Of a DNA stretch of 64,000 nt, positions 1 to 8,681 are shown in pieces. Both the position numbers and the translations under genes were made by a program. The number at the start of each line of letters is the position of its first letter. Within the stretch, counting starts at the first letter, position 1. The notes under the pieces were generated by a model, which worked only from the letters and a program-made list of their open reading frames with translations, ran no database searches and had not been told where the DNA came from. The stretch spans positions 189,137 to 253,136 of the forward strand of contig NZ_BMZN01000004.1 in assembly GCF_014652815.1 (NCBI RefSeq), given 5' to 3'. The stretch is from Alcaligenes pakistanensis (GTDB lineage Bacteria > Pseudomonadota > Gammaproteobacteria > Burkholderiales > Burkholderiaceae_B).

Positions 1-945
1 CACGCTCAGGATCTGGGCCGCGAAAAGAAAAGTTTGGAGAACGTGGTGCATGTGCTGGACGCCTTGCACACGGGCTTGAAAGATTCGCAGGACCTGTTCG
101 AGCTGGCCGCCATGGACGAGGACGATGCCACCATCGCCGCTATCGAAGAAGATTGCGCCGCCATGGCCAGCCGCATCGAAGAACTCGAATTCCGCCGCAT
201 GTTCTCCAACCCGGCCGACCCCCTGAATTGCTTTATGGATATTCAGGCCGGTGCAGGTGGTACTGAAGCCCAGGACTGGGCCTCCATGCTGCTGCGCATG
301 TACGTGCGCTATGCCGAGCACAAAGGCTTTAAAGCAGAAATTCTGGAGCAATCCGACGGGGACGTCGCCGGTATCAAATCAGCCTCCATCAAGATTGAAG
401 GCGATTACGCCTACGGTTTCCTGCGTACTGAAACCGGCGTACACCGCCTGGTTCGCAAAAGCCCCTTTGATTCCTCCAACGGCCGCCATACCTCGTTCAC
501 CAGCGTGTTCGTGTACCCGGAGATCGACGACTCCTTCGAGATCGAGATCAATCCGGCTGACTTGCGTGTCGATACCTACCGCGCCAGTGGTGCCGGTGGT
601 CAGCACATTAACAAAACCGACTCGGCCGTTCGTCTTACCCACGAGCCCACCGGTATTGTGGTGCAGTGTCAGAACGACCGTTCGCAGCACCGTAACCGTG
701 CCGAAGCCATGCAGATGCTGAAATCGCGCCTGTACGAGCTGGAAATGCGTAACCGCATGGCCGAGCAACAGAAGCTGGAAGATTCCAAAAGCGATGTAGG
801 CTGGGGGCACCAGATCCGTTCCTACGTGCTGGACCAAAGCCGCATCAAGGATTTGCGTACCAACCTGGAAATGTCCAACACCCAAAAAGTGCTGGATGGC
901 GATCTGGACCCCTTCATTCAGGCCAGCCTGAAACAAGGTATTTAA
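1..945 (+). CDS. prfB: peptide chain release factor 2, 5' end outside window
   Basis: Class I release factor that reads UGA and UAA stop codons in the ribosomal A site and triggers peptide release. The reading frame is open from base 1, so the start and the usual programmed frameshift near codon 26 lie upstream of the window. The RF2 stop-codon-reading tripeptide SPF is at 460-468 and the universal GGQ peptidyl-hydrolysis motif at 595-603, whose glutamine is normally methylated by PrmC. The visible 314 codons cover most of domain 1 and all of domains 2-4. The next gene starts one base after the stop, and lysS follows, matching the common prfB-lysS pairing. Identification is secure; RF1 is excluded by SPF instead of PxT. 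Confidence 0.97.
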   Translation, partial: HAQDLGREKKSLENVVHVLDALHTGLKDSQDLFELAAMDEDDATIAAIEEDCAAMASRIEELEFRRMFSNPADPLNCFMDIQAGAGGTEAQDWASMLLRMYVRYAEHKGFKAEILEQSDGDVAGIKSASIKIEGDYAYGFLRTETGVHRLVRKSPFDSSNGRHTSFTSVFVYPEIDDSFEIEINPADLRVDTYRASGAGGQHINKTDSAVRLTHEPTGIVVQCQNDRSQHRNRAEAMQMLKSRLYELEMRNRMAEQQKLEDSKSDVGWGHQIRSYVLDQSRIKDLRTNLEMSNTQKVLDGDLDPFIQASLKQGI

Positions 946-946
946 T

Positions 947-1684
947 ATGCCCACTTCCACGCTGACTGTTCTAAGTGGTGCTTCACGAGGTCTGGGCTTG
1001 TCCCTGGCCCGTCAGGCACTGGCCGCGGGCCATCAGTTGATCACTCTGGCCCGCAGTGAACTGCAACTGGATGCGCCCCAAGGGGCTCACCAGCATCTGC
1101 AAGTAGACCTGGCCAGCGCGGAAGGCGCACAACAGGCTGCCAAGGCCCTGCAAGCCTTACTTAGCCAGACACAGGCTCAACGCTACGTGCTCATTAACAA
1201 TGCCGGCACGGTTGATCCCGTTGGGCAGGCCAGCCACCTGCTCGATGCCCAGGCCATTACACAGGCGCTGCAATTGAATGTCGCCAGTGTCATGAGCCTG
1301 ACCGCCGCCTTTTTACAAGGCGCCCCCCAGGATGCCCAGCGACAGGTGCTCAATATCTCTTCGGGTGCAGGCCGCAAGCCCGTATCGGGCTGGGCCGTGT
1401 ATGGCTCCAGCAAAGCAGCGCTGGATTTCTATACCCAGACCCTGAAGCTGGAAAACCCCGAGCTGGCGGTTTGCTCCCTGGCCCCTGGCGTGGTGGATAC
1501 CGATATGCAAGGCCATATCCGTAGCCAGTCCCGCGACCAGTTCCCGAATCTGAATCGCTTTATCGACCTGCATCAGCAAGGTCAGCTAAGCAGCCCGGAC
1601 GAGACGGCCGAGCGAATTTTGCGCCACCTGGACAGCCCCGCTTTTGGCCAGCACATCCTGGATGACATCCGCCACTACGAATAA
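947..1684 (+). CDS. SDR-family NAD(P)-dependent oxidoreductase
   Basis: Classical short-chain dehydrogenase/reductase of 245 residues, cytoplasmic. The N-terminal nucleotide-binding glycine motif reads SGASRGLG, the structural NNAG motif is in [10 protein letters not shown], and the catalytic Tyr-Lys pair is YGSSK preceded by a Ser in the NISSGAG strand. The sequence resembles the benzil/sepiapterin-reductase-like branch, but the substrate cannot be read from sequence. The start ATG is one base after the prfB stop, so translation is probably coupled to prfB; lysS begins 11 bases after its stop. SDR identity is sure, specific reaction unknown. Confidence 0.9.
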   Translation: MPTSTLTVLSGASRGLGLSLARQALAAGHQLITLARSELQLDAPQGAHQHLQVDLASAEGAQQAAKALQALLSQTQAQRYVLINNAGTVDPVGQASHLLDAQAITQALQLNVASVMSLTAAFLQGAPQDAQRQVLNISSGAGRKPVSGWAVYGSSKAALDFYTQTLKLENPELAVCSLAPGVVDTDMQGHIRSQSRDQFPNLNRFIDLHQQGQLSSPDETAERILRHLDSPAFGQHILDDIRHYE

Positions 1685-1695
1685 GTACTGACACA

Positions 1696-3219
1696 ATGAC
1701 TGAACAGCTAGACACTTCCGCACCCGTCGTAGACGAAAACCGCCTGATCGCCGAGCGTCGTTCCAAACTGGATCGCCTGCGCGAACAGGGCATCGCCTAC
1801 CCCAACGATTTCCGCCCTGATGCCCACGCGGCCGAACTGCACAGCCAATACGGCGAACAGGACAAGGACGCCCTGGCTGCCACCGCCAAAACCGTGAAAG
1901 TGGCAGGCCGCATGATGCTCAAACGCGTCATGGGTAAAGCCAGTTTTGCCACGCTGCAAGACACCTCTGGCCGCATCCAGATCTATCTGGACAAAGCCGC
2001 ACTGGGCGAAGAACGCTACGCGGAATTCAAGGGCTGGGACATCGGTGACATTCTGGCCGTGGAAGGCACCGTCTTCAAAACCAATAAGGGTGAGCTGTCC
2101 GTACACGCCAGCAGTGTGCGCCTGCTGACCAAGTCCTTGCGTCCCCTGCCTGACAAATTCCATGGTCTGGCTGACCAGGAATTGAAGTACCGCCAGCGCT
2201 ATGTAGACTTGATCATGGGTGAAGACACCCGTCAGACCTTCCTGGCACGCAGCAAGGTCATGAGCAGCCTGCGACAGCACATGGCCCAGGCCGACTTCCT
2301 GGAAGTGGAAACCCCCATGCTGCACCCTATTCCGGGTGGCGCGTCGGCCAAACCCTTCGTCACACACCACAATGCGCTGGACATGGAAATGTACCTGCGT
2401 ATTGCTCCCGAGCTGTACCTGAAGCGTCTGGTCGTGGGTGGTTTCGAGCGTGTGTTCGAGATCAACCGCAACTTCCGTAACGAAGGCGTCAGCCCGCGTC
2501 ACAACCCAGAATTCACCATGATGGAGTTCTACGCAGCCTACACAGATTACCAGTGGCTGATGGACTTCACTGAAAACCTGATTCGTGAGGCAGCCATCAG
2601 TGCTCGCGGCACGGCAAGCTTGCAGTACCAGGAACGTGAGCTGGACCTGAGCCTGCCATTTGATCGCCTGACCATTACAGGCGCCATCATGAAGTACGCG
2701 CCGTCCTACACCCAGGAACAGCTGGATGATATCCAGTTTCTGCGCACTGAACTGGCTCGCCTGAAAGTGGACGTGAACTCGCCCCCGCTACGTGATGCAG
2801 GCCGAGGCGCTTTGCAACTGGCCTTGTTTGAAGAAACTGCCGAATCCAAGCTCTGGCACCCTACTTTCATCGTGGACTACCCCGTGGAAGTTTCGCCTCT
2901 GGCCCGTGCATCGGATACCCAGGAAGGCATCACCGAACGCTTTGAGCTGTTCATCACTGGTCGCGAAATTGCCAACGGTTTTTCGGAGTTGAACGACCCT
3001 GAAGATCAAGCCGCCCGCTTCCAGGCCCAAGTCCAAGCCAAGGACGCCGGTGACGAAGAAGCCATGTTCTACGACGCCGACTACATCCGCGCTCTGGAGT
3101 ACGGCATGCCTCCCACAGGCGGCTGCGGTATTGGTATCGACCGTCTGGTAATGTTGCTGACCGATAGCCCTGCTATCCGTGACGTGATTCTGTTCCCGCA
3201 CCTGCGCCGCGAAGACTAA
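1696..3219 (+). CDS. lysS: lysyl-tRNA synthetase, class II
   Basis: Charges tRNA-Lys with lysine in two ATP-dependent steps. The 507-residue length is typical of bacterial LysRS-II. An N-terminal OB-fold anticodon-binding domain (about residues 60-165) is followed by the class II catalytic core: motif 1 around [11 protein letters not shown], motif 2 in [11 protein letters not shown] with the ATP-contacting Arg, and motif 3 in the C-terminal [11 protein letters not shown]. It lies 11 bases downstream of the SDR gene as the last gene of the prfB transcript and is followed by a hairpin at 3246-3279. Nothing unusual in the sequence. Confidence 0.97.
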   Translation: MTEQLDTSAPVVDENRLIAERRSKLDRLREQGIAYPNDFRPDAHAAELHSQYGEQDKDALAATAKTVKVAGRMMLKRVMGKASFATLQDTSGRIQIYLDKAALGEERYAEFKGWDIGDILAVEGTVFKTNKGELSVHASSVRLLTKSLRPLPDKFHGLADQELKYRQRYVDLIMGEDTRQTFLARSKVMSSLRQHMAQADFLEVETPMLHPIPGGASAKPFVTHHNALDMEMYLRIAPELYLKRLVVGGFERVFEINRNFRNEGVSPRHNPEFTMMEFYAAYTDYQWLMDFTENLIREAAISARGTASLQYQERELDLSLPFDRLTITGAIMKYAPSYTQEQLDDIQFLRTELARLKVDVNSPPLRDAGRGALQLALFEETAESKLWHPTFIVDYPVEVSPLARASDTQEGITERFELFITGREIANGFSELNDPEDQAARFQAQVQAKDAGDEEAMFYDADYIRALEYGMPPTGGCGIGIDRLVMLLTDSPAIRDVILFPHLRRED

Positions 3220-3234
3220 TCGCTCTACAGAGTT

Positions 3235-3285
3235 CAAAAAGAAAGAGCGTCAGGCAACTCCTGAAGTTAGCCTGACGCTAAAAAC
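3235..3285. terminator. hairpin between lysS and the Bug receptor gene
   Basis: Inverted repeat with arms AGCGTCAGGC (3246-3255) and GCCTGACGCT (3270-3279), extended inside by AACT/AGTT with one bulged base. On the minus strand the stem is followed by a T-rich run (complement of 3236-3245), so it fits best as terminator of the leftward receptor gene. It may also stop lysS transcription, though the plus-side tail is A-rich. Confidence 0.6.
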
Positions 3286-3420
3286 TCCATATATAACATG
3301 GATTTAACCCTACCTCGCGCTGCTAGCGAGCTCGTAATAGCATCACGAAGCCCCCTCTACTAATGCGGGAAGCCAGCCTCAGGCAGGACGACATGAGCCT
3401 CCCCCTGCGATCGCCGAACG

Positions 3421-4437
3421 TCACTCCAGCGTGATCCCAGCGGCTGCCACCACTTCACGAAACACGGCGATGTCACGCGCCACAATCTGGTCGAGCGACT
3501 CAGCCGAACTGGGCGCGATCACAAAACCCAGCTCCTCCAGGGGCGCGGCGAACTCCCGTGAGCGAAGTACGCCCGTAATGTCGTGATTGAGACATGCCAC
3601 CACCTCATCCGGCGTGGCTCGTGGCACAAATATCCCCTGCCAGCTCTCGATCACAAAGTCAGGCACGCCCAGTTCCTGAAAGGTCGGAACATCTGGTAGA
3701 ACCTTGGAGCGCACCGTCGAAGTGACGGCCAGAGGCACGAGCTTACGAGCCTGAACATCCTGAGTCGCCGACGAAATATCAATGAGCGCGCCATCCACAT
3801 GACCGCCAAGTATGTCCAGAAAAGCCGGTGCCCCACCCGCATAGGGGATGTTGTTGGTGTACGTGCCCAGACGCTGGTTGAGTAACTCGACGGCCAGATG
3901 ATAGATGCTGCCATGGCCGATGGGCAGCGCCATGGACACTTCGCCCGGCCGTCGCTTTAACAGCGCAACATATTCCTCGAAATGGGTGATGCCCAGTCCC
4001 GGACGCAGCACCAGGACCTGTGAATTGACGATAGTGCGGGTCACGCCTCGGACATCGGTTTCGCTGTAGGGTAGCTTACGCCCGAGAGCGGCATTGACCG
4101 CAAGCTGATCACCGCTCGACAACAGGGTATAACCGGTCGGTGCTGCTCGAACTACTTGCTTGACGCCAAGGCTGGTGTGAGCGCCGGGCACGTTGTCCAC
4201 GATCACCGTTGGTTGCCACAATTTAGCGAGGCCTTGTGCGAGCATTCGCGCGATACGGTCGGCATTGCCGCCCGGATTGACCGGGACGACGATGCGGACT
4301 GGGCTCGAAGGAAAAGCATCGACCTGCTGCGCGAGCGCAGGAACCGCAGCAAACGCGGCACTAAATGAAGAAGTAACGCTCCCTAACTGGGCGATGATGC
4401 CCGCACCGGTAACTTTCAGGACCTTACGTCGATTCAC
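3421..4437 (-). CDS. Bug-family tripartite tricarboxylate transporter receptor
   Basis: Periplasmic solute-binding protein of the TctC/Bug family, which delivers carboxylates or other small acids to TctAB-type permeases or acts as a sensor. The 338 residues start with a signal region NRRKVLKVTGAG, compatible with Tat export, with a long Ala-rich stretch ending near ALAQQ. The family core is visible: PVRIVVPVNPGGNADRIAR, then VIVDNVPGA and PYAGGAPAFLDILGG. The start is GTG at 4437 with a strong GGAGG about seven bases upstream. No tctA or tctB is adjacent, so it is an orphan receptor, as is common in Alcaligenaceae. The ligand cannot be inferred. Confidence 0.9.
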   Translation of the reverse strand: MNRRKVLKVTGAGIIAQLGSVTSSFSAAFAAVPALAQQVDAFPSSPVRIVVPVNPGGNADRIARMLAQGLAKLWQPTVIVDNVPGAHTSLGVKQVVRAAPTGYTLLSSGDQLAVNAALGRKLPYSETDVRGVTRTIVNSQVLVLRPGLGITHFEEYVALLKRRPGEVSMALPIGHGSIYHLAVELLNQRLGTYTNNIPYAGGAPAFLDILGGHVDGALIDISSATQDVQARKLVPLAVTSTVRSKVLPDVPTFQELGVPDFVIESWQGIFVPRATPDEVVACLNHDITGVLRSREFAAPLEELGFVIAPSSAESLDQIVARDIAVFREVVAAAGITLE

Positions 4438-4631
4438 GCCTACCTCCTAACAATCAGAGACAGCCAATTGATCGGGCAACCTTGTGCTGTAGTCATTGTG
4501 AGCCAGGATCCGTAGTCTAGTGAAGCCCTATCGAGCAATCAAGCCGTCCTCGACCAAGCAAGCGATCAAGCAGCTAGAGCGGGCTGTGGCGCAGTCCAAA
4601 TGTCTACCAAGATGACGCACCATGCTGAAAT

Positions 4632-4661
4632 AAAAAAAGGACGCTCTTAAGCGTCCTTTTT
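4632..4661 (-). terminator. intrinsic terminator of the isc/MGS transcript
   Basis: Near-perfect stem GGACGCT (4639-4645), loop CTTA, AGCGTCC (4650-4656), flanked by A and T runs on both sides. It lies 46 bases beyond the stop of the MGS-like gene and is the first strong terminator after the iscRSUA block, supporting one transcript. The T run on either strand makes it potentially bidirectional. Confidence 0.85.
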
Positions 4662-4706
4662 ACTGCCAGCACCAGAAGGTAGCTACACCTTGCAGCGCTT
4701 GTGCAA

Positions 4707-5585
4707 TCAATCCACCGGCAAGCGCATCACCGCCTGCGCCCATTTATGGGCCACCTCCGGTGAAGAAAAACATGAAGCCTTGTCGGCCACCACACGCACA
4801 GCGCGTTCCAACAACTGGATATCCGCTTCATGCTGACGGGCCACGTGCGGATCTTCAAAAAAGATCACACGCTGGCAACGATTCTCCAGCACCAGTTCAG
4901 CAATCTGCGCATCACCACCCAAAGGCCCACTTAGGTAGGACTGAATCCAGGGCGTGTCCTTAGGCCAGCCTTTGGACCAAGCCAGCTCGTTCAGCAAACG
5001 GCTGGTGGTACCGGTACCGACACGCTGCCCAAAGCGCGACAAGAGATCAAAATGCTTGTCAGCAAAGTCGATCATTTTGTCCTTGAGTGCATCGTGCGCA
5101 ATCATGGCCAAGGTCTGGTTGGGAAAATCGAAGATACGTTTGCAGCTGGAGTCAGGCCACAGGCCGCGGCTGACACGTTCCACTTCAATCCATTCAATCG
5201 CGCCCATCAGGGTGGAAATGAAAGGACGACCATGTGTGATGCATTGGCGCTTAAGCGCCAGCGCCTCCGGGAAGATGGATGAAGGATCAACCGGGTCGAT
5301 CAGGTAGATGGCACCGTCAAAAGGTGGCGTGCCGTCGGGGTTCTGTGTCACCCGCGCAACCAGCTTCATCAAGCCGCCATCACGGCCATAAGGATAACGA
5401 ACCAGGCCGCCATAGCCTTCCAGCAGGCCCGAACGCTCGATAGCGTTACAAGTACGTCCTACCGTATAGAGCTCAATTTCCAATTCGCGTATACCGCTGG
5501 CAGAGCGTCGCAACCACTGAAACAAAGCCGCATCTGCCGAATCATGGTGCAATTGATTGGCCGCCAAACCGAAACGTAATGACAT
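4707..5585 (-). CDS. tandem methylglyoxal-synthase-like protein
   Basis: 292 residues, about twice the E. coli MgsA length of 152. Residues about 158-275 form an MGS-like domain that keeps the family signature: H164-D165 with K168 (IAHDALK), the phosphate-binding TGTT at 191-194, SGPLGGD at 219-225 with the catalytic Asp at 225, FFEDP with D245, and H252/D255. MGS converts dihydroxyacetone phosphate to methylglyoxal plus phosphate. Residues about 4-135 align to the same fold in the same order (LAANQLH, YTVGRTCN, YPYGRDGG, YLIDPVDP), but the His-Asp, Thr and Ser-Gly residues are lost. It therefore looks like a duplication with a degenerate first half. The start ATG is six bases after the iscA stop, so it should be co-translated with the isc operon. 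Whether it makes methylglyoxal or has another role is not known. Confidence 0.75.
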   Translation of the reverse strand: MSLRFGLAANQLHHDSADAALFQWLRRSASGIRELEIELYTVGRTCNAIERSGLLEGYGGLVRYPYGRDGGLMKLVARVTQNPDGTPPFDGAIYLIDPVDPSSIFPEALALKRQCITHGRPFISTLMGAIEWIEVERVSRGLWPDSSCKRIFDFPNQTLAMIAHDALKDKMIDFADKHFDLLSRFGQRVGTGTTSRLLNELAWSKGWPKDTPWIQSYLSGPLGGDAQIAELVLENRCQRVIFFEDPHVARQHEADIQLLERAVRVVADKASCFSSPEVAHKWAQAVMRLPVD

Positions 5586-5591
5586 GGGTCC

Positions 5592-5915
5592 CTACACGGT
5601 AAACGATTCGCCACACCCGCAGGAGGCTTTCTCGTTTGGATTAATGAATTTGAAACCTTCATTGAGGCCATCACGGCCATAATCCAGACGCGTGCCATCA
5701 ATAAACGGCAAGCTTTTTGGATCCACAAACAGTTTAACGCCGTGCTCTTCAAACAGTTGATCGCCTGCAACGGCTTCATCAACAAAATCCAGCTTGTAAG
5801 CCAGACCCGAGCAACCGGTCAGGCGTACACCCAAACGTAGCCCCAAACCGCCTCCGCGTTTTTGCAAATGACGCTGGATATGTTCTGCGGCGGGCTGAGT
5901 AAGAGAAATAGACAT
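5592..5915 (-). CDS. iscA: iron-sulfur cluster assembly protein IscA
   Basis: A-type carrier protein of 107 residues that receives Fe-S clusters or iron and passes them to apo-proteins. The three conserved cysteines are present: one in LTGCSGLAY and two in the C-terminal CGCGESF. The start ATG has AGAAAGGAAA upstream. It sits 31 bases after iscU and six bases before the MGS-like gene. ErpA is an alternative name by sequence class, but position directly after iscU argues for iscA. Confidence 0.92.
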   Translation of the reverse strand: MSISLTQPAAEHIQRHLQKRGGGLGLRLGVRLTGCSGLAYKLDFVDEAVAGDQLFEEHGVKLFVDPKSLPFIDGTRLDYGRDGLNEGFKFINPNEKASCGCGESFTV

Positions 5916-5946
5916 TATCTTTTCCTTTCTATAAATCTACGGAAAT

Positions 5947-6351
5947 TCAGCCTTCAGGCTTGGACAAAGAAACAAGGCCTTTGTTCTGTACAGAGGCAAT
6001 CGCAGACTGAACGGCCTCTTGAGCCAGCAAAGCGCAATGCACTTTAACCGGCGGCAGTGACAGTGCCTGCTGCACGTCCGTGGACGAAAACTGGGCGGCT
6101 TGCTCCAGGCTGAGACCTTGCAACCACTGTGCCGCAAAAGAAGCCGCAGCAATCGTACAGCCACAGCCATAAGCCTTGAAGCAGCTGTCCTGAATCTGGC
6201 CCTGCTCTGACACTTTGAGCTGGATGCGTATCAAGGCACCGGTGTCATGGCTTCCTGCCTCACCCGTACCTACATCAGCATCACTGCTGTTCATGACACC
6301 CACATGACGCGGGTGCAAGAAATGCTCCATGACAGCATCACTATATATCAT
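5947..6351 (-). CDS. iscU: IscU-like Fe-S scaffold with altered ligand site
   Basis: IscU is the scaffold on which IscS-derived sulfur and iron are built into a cluster. The start chosen is the ATG at 6351, overlapping the iscS stop as ATGA, giving 134 residues beginning [11 protein letters not shown]. Aligned without gaps to E. coli IscU from residue 1 to about 110, it keeps Cys63 (YGCGC), LPPVK at 99-103 (HscA recognition), His105 and Cys106. It has Thr at position 37, normally the ligand Cys, and Ala at position 39, normally Asp. There is an extra Cys at 57 and at 65. The fold is clearly IscU; normal cluster chemistry is doubtful, or a different ligand such as Cys65 is used. Confidence 0.88.
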   Translation of the reverse strand: MIYSDAVMEHFLHPRHVGVMNSSDADVGTGEAGSHDTGALIRIQLKVSEQGQIQDSCFKAYGCGCTIAAASFAAQWLQGLSLEQAAQFSSTDVQQALSLPPVKVHCALLAQEAVQSAIASVQNKGLVSLSKPEG

Positions 6352-7541
6352 TGCGCAAACTGCTCCGAACCGGACTCGCTCCACAAAGGAGAGATCGCCC
6401 GCAATTGTTCAACCACACGCGCAATGGCGGCAATCGTGTCATCAATATCCTGCTCTGTGGTGAAACGGCCCAGGCTCAAACGCAGTGAGCTGTGGGCCAA
6501 CTGATCGCTACGGCCCAAGGCTGTCAGCACATAGGAAGGTTCCAGGCTAGCCGACGTACAGGCCGAACCACTGGAGACCGCCAAATCGGTCAGGGCCATC
6601 ATCAAGGCTTCGCCTTCAATGTGGTCCACACTGATATTCACATTATGGGGAACACGCTGATCCAGCGTCCCGTTCAAGAACAGATCAGGGATCTGCTGCA
6701 AACCGGCCCACAGACGATCTCGCAGCGCAGTGATGCGCCGATTGTCTTCATCCATGTGTTCACCCGCCAGCTCAAACGCACGACCCATGCCCACGATTTG
6801 ATGAGTAGCCAAGGTACCCGAACGGAAACCGCGTTCATGACCGCCACCATGAATCTGCGCCTTCAAACGCACGGCTGGTTTACGACGGACATACAGGGCG
6901 CCAATCCCTTTGGGACCATAAGTCTTGTGGGCAGACATGGACATCAAGTCCACCGGCCATTCCTGCAGATTGATCGCCACCTTGCCCGTGGCCTGGGCGG
7001 CATCCACATGAAACAACACCTTGTGTTCGCGGCAAATAGCGCCCAACGCCTGCACGTCCTGAATCACGCCAATTTCGTTATTCACCAACATGACCGAGGC
7101 CAAAATAGTGTCAGGACGAATGGCCTGCTCAAACACCTTGAGATCCACTAGCCCGCTGGGCAAAACATCTAGGAAGGTGACTTCAAAGCCCTCGTCCTGC
7201 AAGGCCAGACAGGTATCCAGCACCGCCTTATGTTCGGTACGGACCGTAATAATATGGCGACCCTTGGACTGATAAAACTGAGCAGCGCCTTTCAACGCGA
7301 GGTTGATCGCTTCGGTCGCACCGGAGGTCCAGACGATTTCTCGCGGCTCTGCACCAATCAGCGAGGCCACTTGACGACGCGCCTGATCCACCGCCTCTTC
7401 GGCATCCCACCCATACGGATGACTGCTGGAGGCCGGATTACCAAATCGTTCCGTCAACCAGGGGATCATGCTGTCGGCCACACGCGGGTCTACCGGTGTC
7501 GTGGCGGCATAATCCATATAGATACGCTGAGCGCGATTCAT
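6348..7541 (-). CDS. iscS: cysteine desulfurase IscS
   Basis: PLP enzyme that removes sulfur from cysteine, forming alanine and a persulfide for Fe-S clusters and tRNA thiolation. The start at 7541 ([16 protein letters not shown]) has GGAG eight bases upstream; an upstream in-frame ATG at 7574 is rejected. The product is 397 residues. The PLP lysine lies in [10 protein letters not shown] and the persulfide Cys in [10 protein letters not shown]. The C-terminus reads [14 protein letters not shown] and lacks the longer tail ending in WAHH found in E. coli IscS, a region linked to IscU contact. It is preceded by iscR and overlaps iscU by four bases. Confidence 0.95.
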   Translation of the reverse strand: MNRAQRIYMDYAATTPVDPRVADSMIPWLTERFGNPASSSHPYGWDAEEAVDQARRQVASLIGAEPREIVWTSGATEAINLALKGAAQFYQSKGRHIITVRTEHKAVLDTCLALQDEGFEVTFLDVLPSGLVDLKVFEQAIRPDTILASVMLVNNEIGVIQDVQALGAICREHKVLFHVDAAQATGKVAINLQEWPVDLMSMSAHKTYGPKGIGALYVRRKPAVRLKAQIHGGGHERGFRSGTLATHQIVGMGRAFELAGEHMDEDNRRITALRDRLWAGLQQIPDLFLNGTLDQRVPHNVNISVDHIEGEALMMALTDLAVSSGSACTSASLEPSYVLTALGRSDQLAHSSLRLSLGRFTTEQDIDDTIAAIARVVEQLRAISPLWSESGSEQFAQ

Positions 7542-7574
7542 ACAAAACTCCGGGTCAATAGTGGCACTGGCCAA

Positions 7575-8051
7575 CTACAAAGTACATTCTTCTGGCTGAC
7601 CGGCTTCTTGAGAGGCCAACTTGAGCTGACGCAGACGTTGTTGGTCAACCAAGTCCTGTAGCGAGACAGAATCCAGATAATCGACCATTTTACGACTAAG
7701 CGTTGCCCAAAGCTCGTGAGTCATGCACTCGCCTTTCTGCCCATTTGTGCCCTGCTTGCAATTACCCTTGCCACCGCACTGGGTGGCATCAACGGGCTCA
7801 TCGACCGCAAACACAATGTCAGCAACGGTAATGTGACGGGCCAGACGCGCAAGCGTATAGCCACCACCTGGGCCACGCACACTATCGACCAGTTCATGGC
7901 GACGCAGCTTGCCAAATAACTGTTCAAGATAGGAGAGCGAGATACCCTGTCGCTGGCTGATGCCTGCGAGCGTCACCGGTCCACTTTGCTGGCGCAGCGC
8001 AAGATCGATCATCGCGGTTACGGCGAAACGCCCTTTTGTCGTCAAACGCAT
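7575..8051 (-). CDS. iscR: Fe-S cluster regulator IscR
   Basis: Rrf2-family repressor that senses Fe-S status. The start ATG at 8051 (MRLTTKGRFAV) has AAGGAAA upstream and matches the family start; the longer ORF to 8126 runs across the operator and is rejected. 158 residues with an N-terminal winged helix and the cluster loop. Cysteines are at 92, 98 and 109, with His112 in CMTHELW. The spacing is C-x5-C-x10-C, five residues longer than the x5-x5 of E. coli. It should bind the site at 8097-8121 and repress the operon when loaded with a [2Fe-2S] cluster. Confidence 0.95.
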   Translation of the reverse strand: MRLTTKGRFAVTAMIDLALRQQSGPVTLAGISQRQGISLSYLEQLFGKLRRHELVDSVRGPGGGYTLARLARHITVADIVFAVDEPVDATQCGGKGNCKQGTNGQKGECMTHELWATLSRKMVDYLDSVSLQDLVDQQRLRQLKLASQEAGQPEECTL

Positions 8052-8096
8052 GATAGTTTCCTTGCCAAAGGCGAAAGCGGCCGGACTGCCAAGGGC

Positions 8097-8121
8097 AAAT
8101 CCGACCAATTTGGTCCAGTAT
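8097..8121 (-). promoter_or_regulatory. predicted type 1 IscR operator over extended -10
   Basis: A 25-base imperfect palindrome centred on CCGACCAATTTGGTCC. Hand comparison with the type 1 IscR consensus (ATASYYGACTRWWWYAGTCRRSTAT, from memory) gives 20 of 25 agreeing positions. On the minus strand TATACT (complement of 8117-8122) is preceded by TGC, an extended -10 that overlaps the operator, so bound IscR would block RNA polymerase. No good -35 is seen at 17 bases. Confidence 0.72.
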
Positions 8122-8192
8122 AGCAAATACGGGGGAAACTACCGTGTTTGAGCGCGTGATTTTACACTTATACTGCAGTGTTATTTAGCCAC

Positions 8193-8681
8193 TCAGGCAG
8201 CGCGGTAATTGGGCACACGCTTGCGAACCTGCTCGAACACACCCTGACAGGCATCCTCGATATAGTCCATGACCTTATTAAAGCCATCCTGGCCGCCGTA
8301 ATACGGGTCGGGCACAGTCGCCGCTTCAAAATCAGTGGCAAAGCGCATCAGCAGCATGAGCTTGTGGCGGTACAGGGGGGGACACATTTGCTGCAAAGCA
8401 GCGTGGTTTTCCCAATCCATGCTCAAAATAAGGTCGAAGTTGCGAAAGTCGTCGCGTTGAACTTGCCGAGCCTGATACGTAGAGATGTCATAACCGCGTT
8501 TACGAGCAGCTATCTGTGCGCGTGTGTCAGGATGCTCGCCCACATGAAAGCCATGTGTAGCGGCTGAATCCACCAAAATAGCCTCCGACAAACTGGCTTG
8601 GTCGACCAGTTGGCGCAAGACGCCTTCGGCGCTGGGAGAGCGGCAAATATTCCCTGTACAGACAAACAGAACCTTACTCAT
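8193..8681 (-). CDS. low-molecular-weight protein tyrosine phosphatase
   Basis: 162-residue cytoplasmic phosphatase. The P-loop VCTGNICRSP at residues 7-16 contains the nucleophile Cys and the Arg of CX5R, and the general-acid Asp is in VPDPYYGG. Such enzymes act on phosphotyrosine proteins, often kinases of exopolysaccharide synthesis, but no such kinase or polysaccharide gene is nearby. It lies 141 bases upstream of iscR in the same direction, with the IscR promoter between, so it is probably transcribed separately with some read-through. Confidence 0.92.
   Translation of the reverse strand: MSKVLFVCTGNICRSPSAEGVLRQLVDQASLSEAILVDSAATHGFHVGEHPDTRAQIAARKRGYDISTYQARQVQRDDFRNFDLILSMDWENHAALQQMCPPLYRHKLMLLMRFATDFEAATVPDPYYGGQDGFNKVMDYIEDACQGVFEQVRKRVPNYRAA

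Noticed and set aside
3421-4437. Complete tripartite tricarboxylate transporter operon
   Set aside because: Only the receptor is present; no tctA or tctB-like membrane genes flank it.
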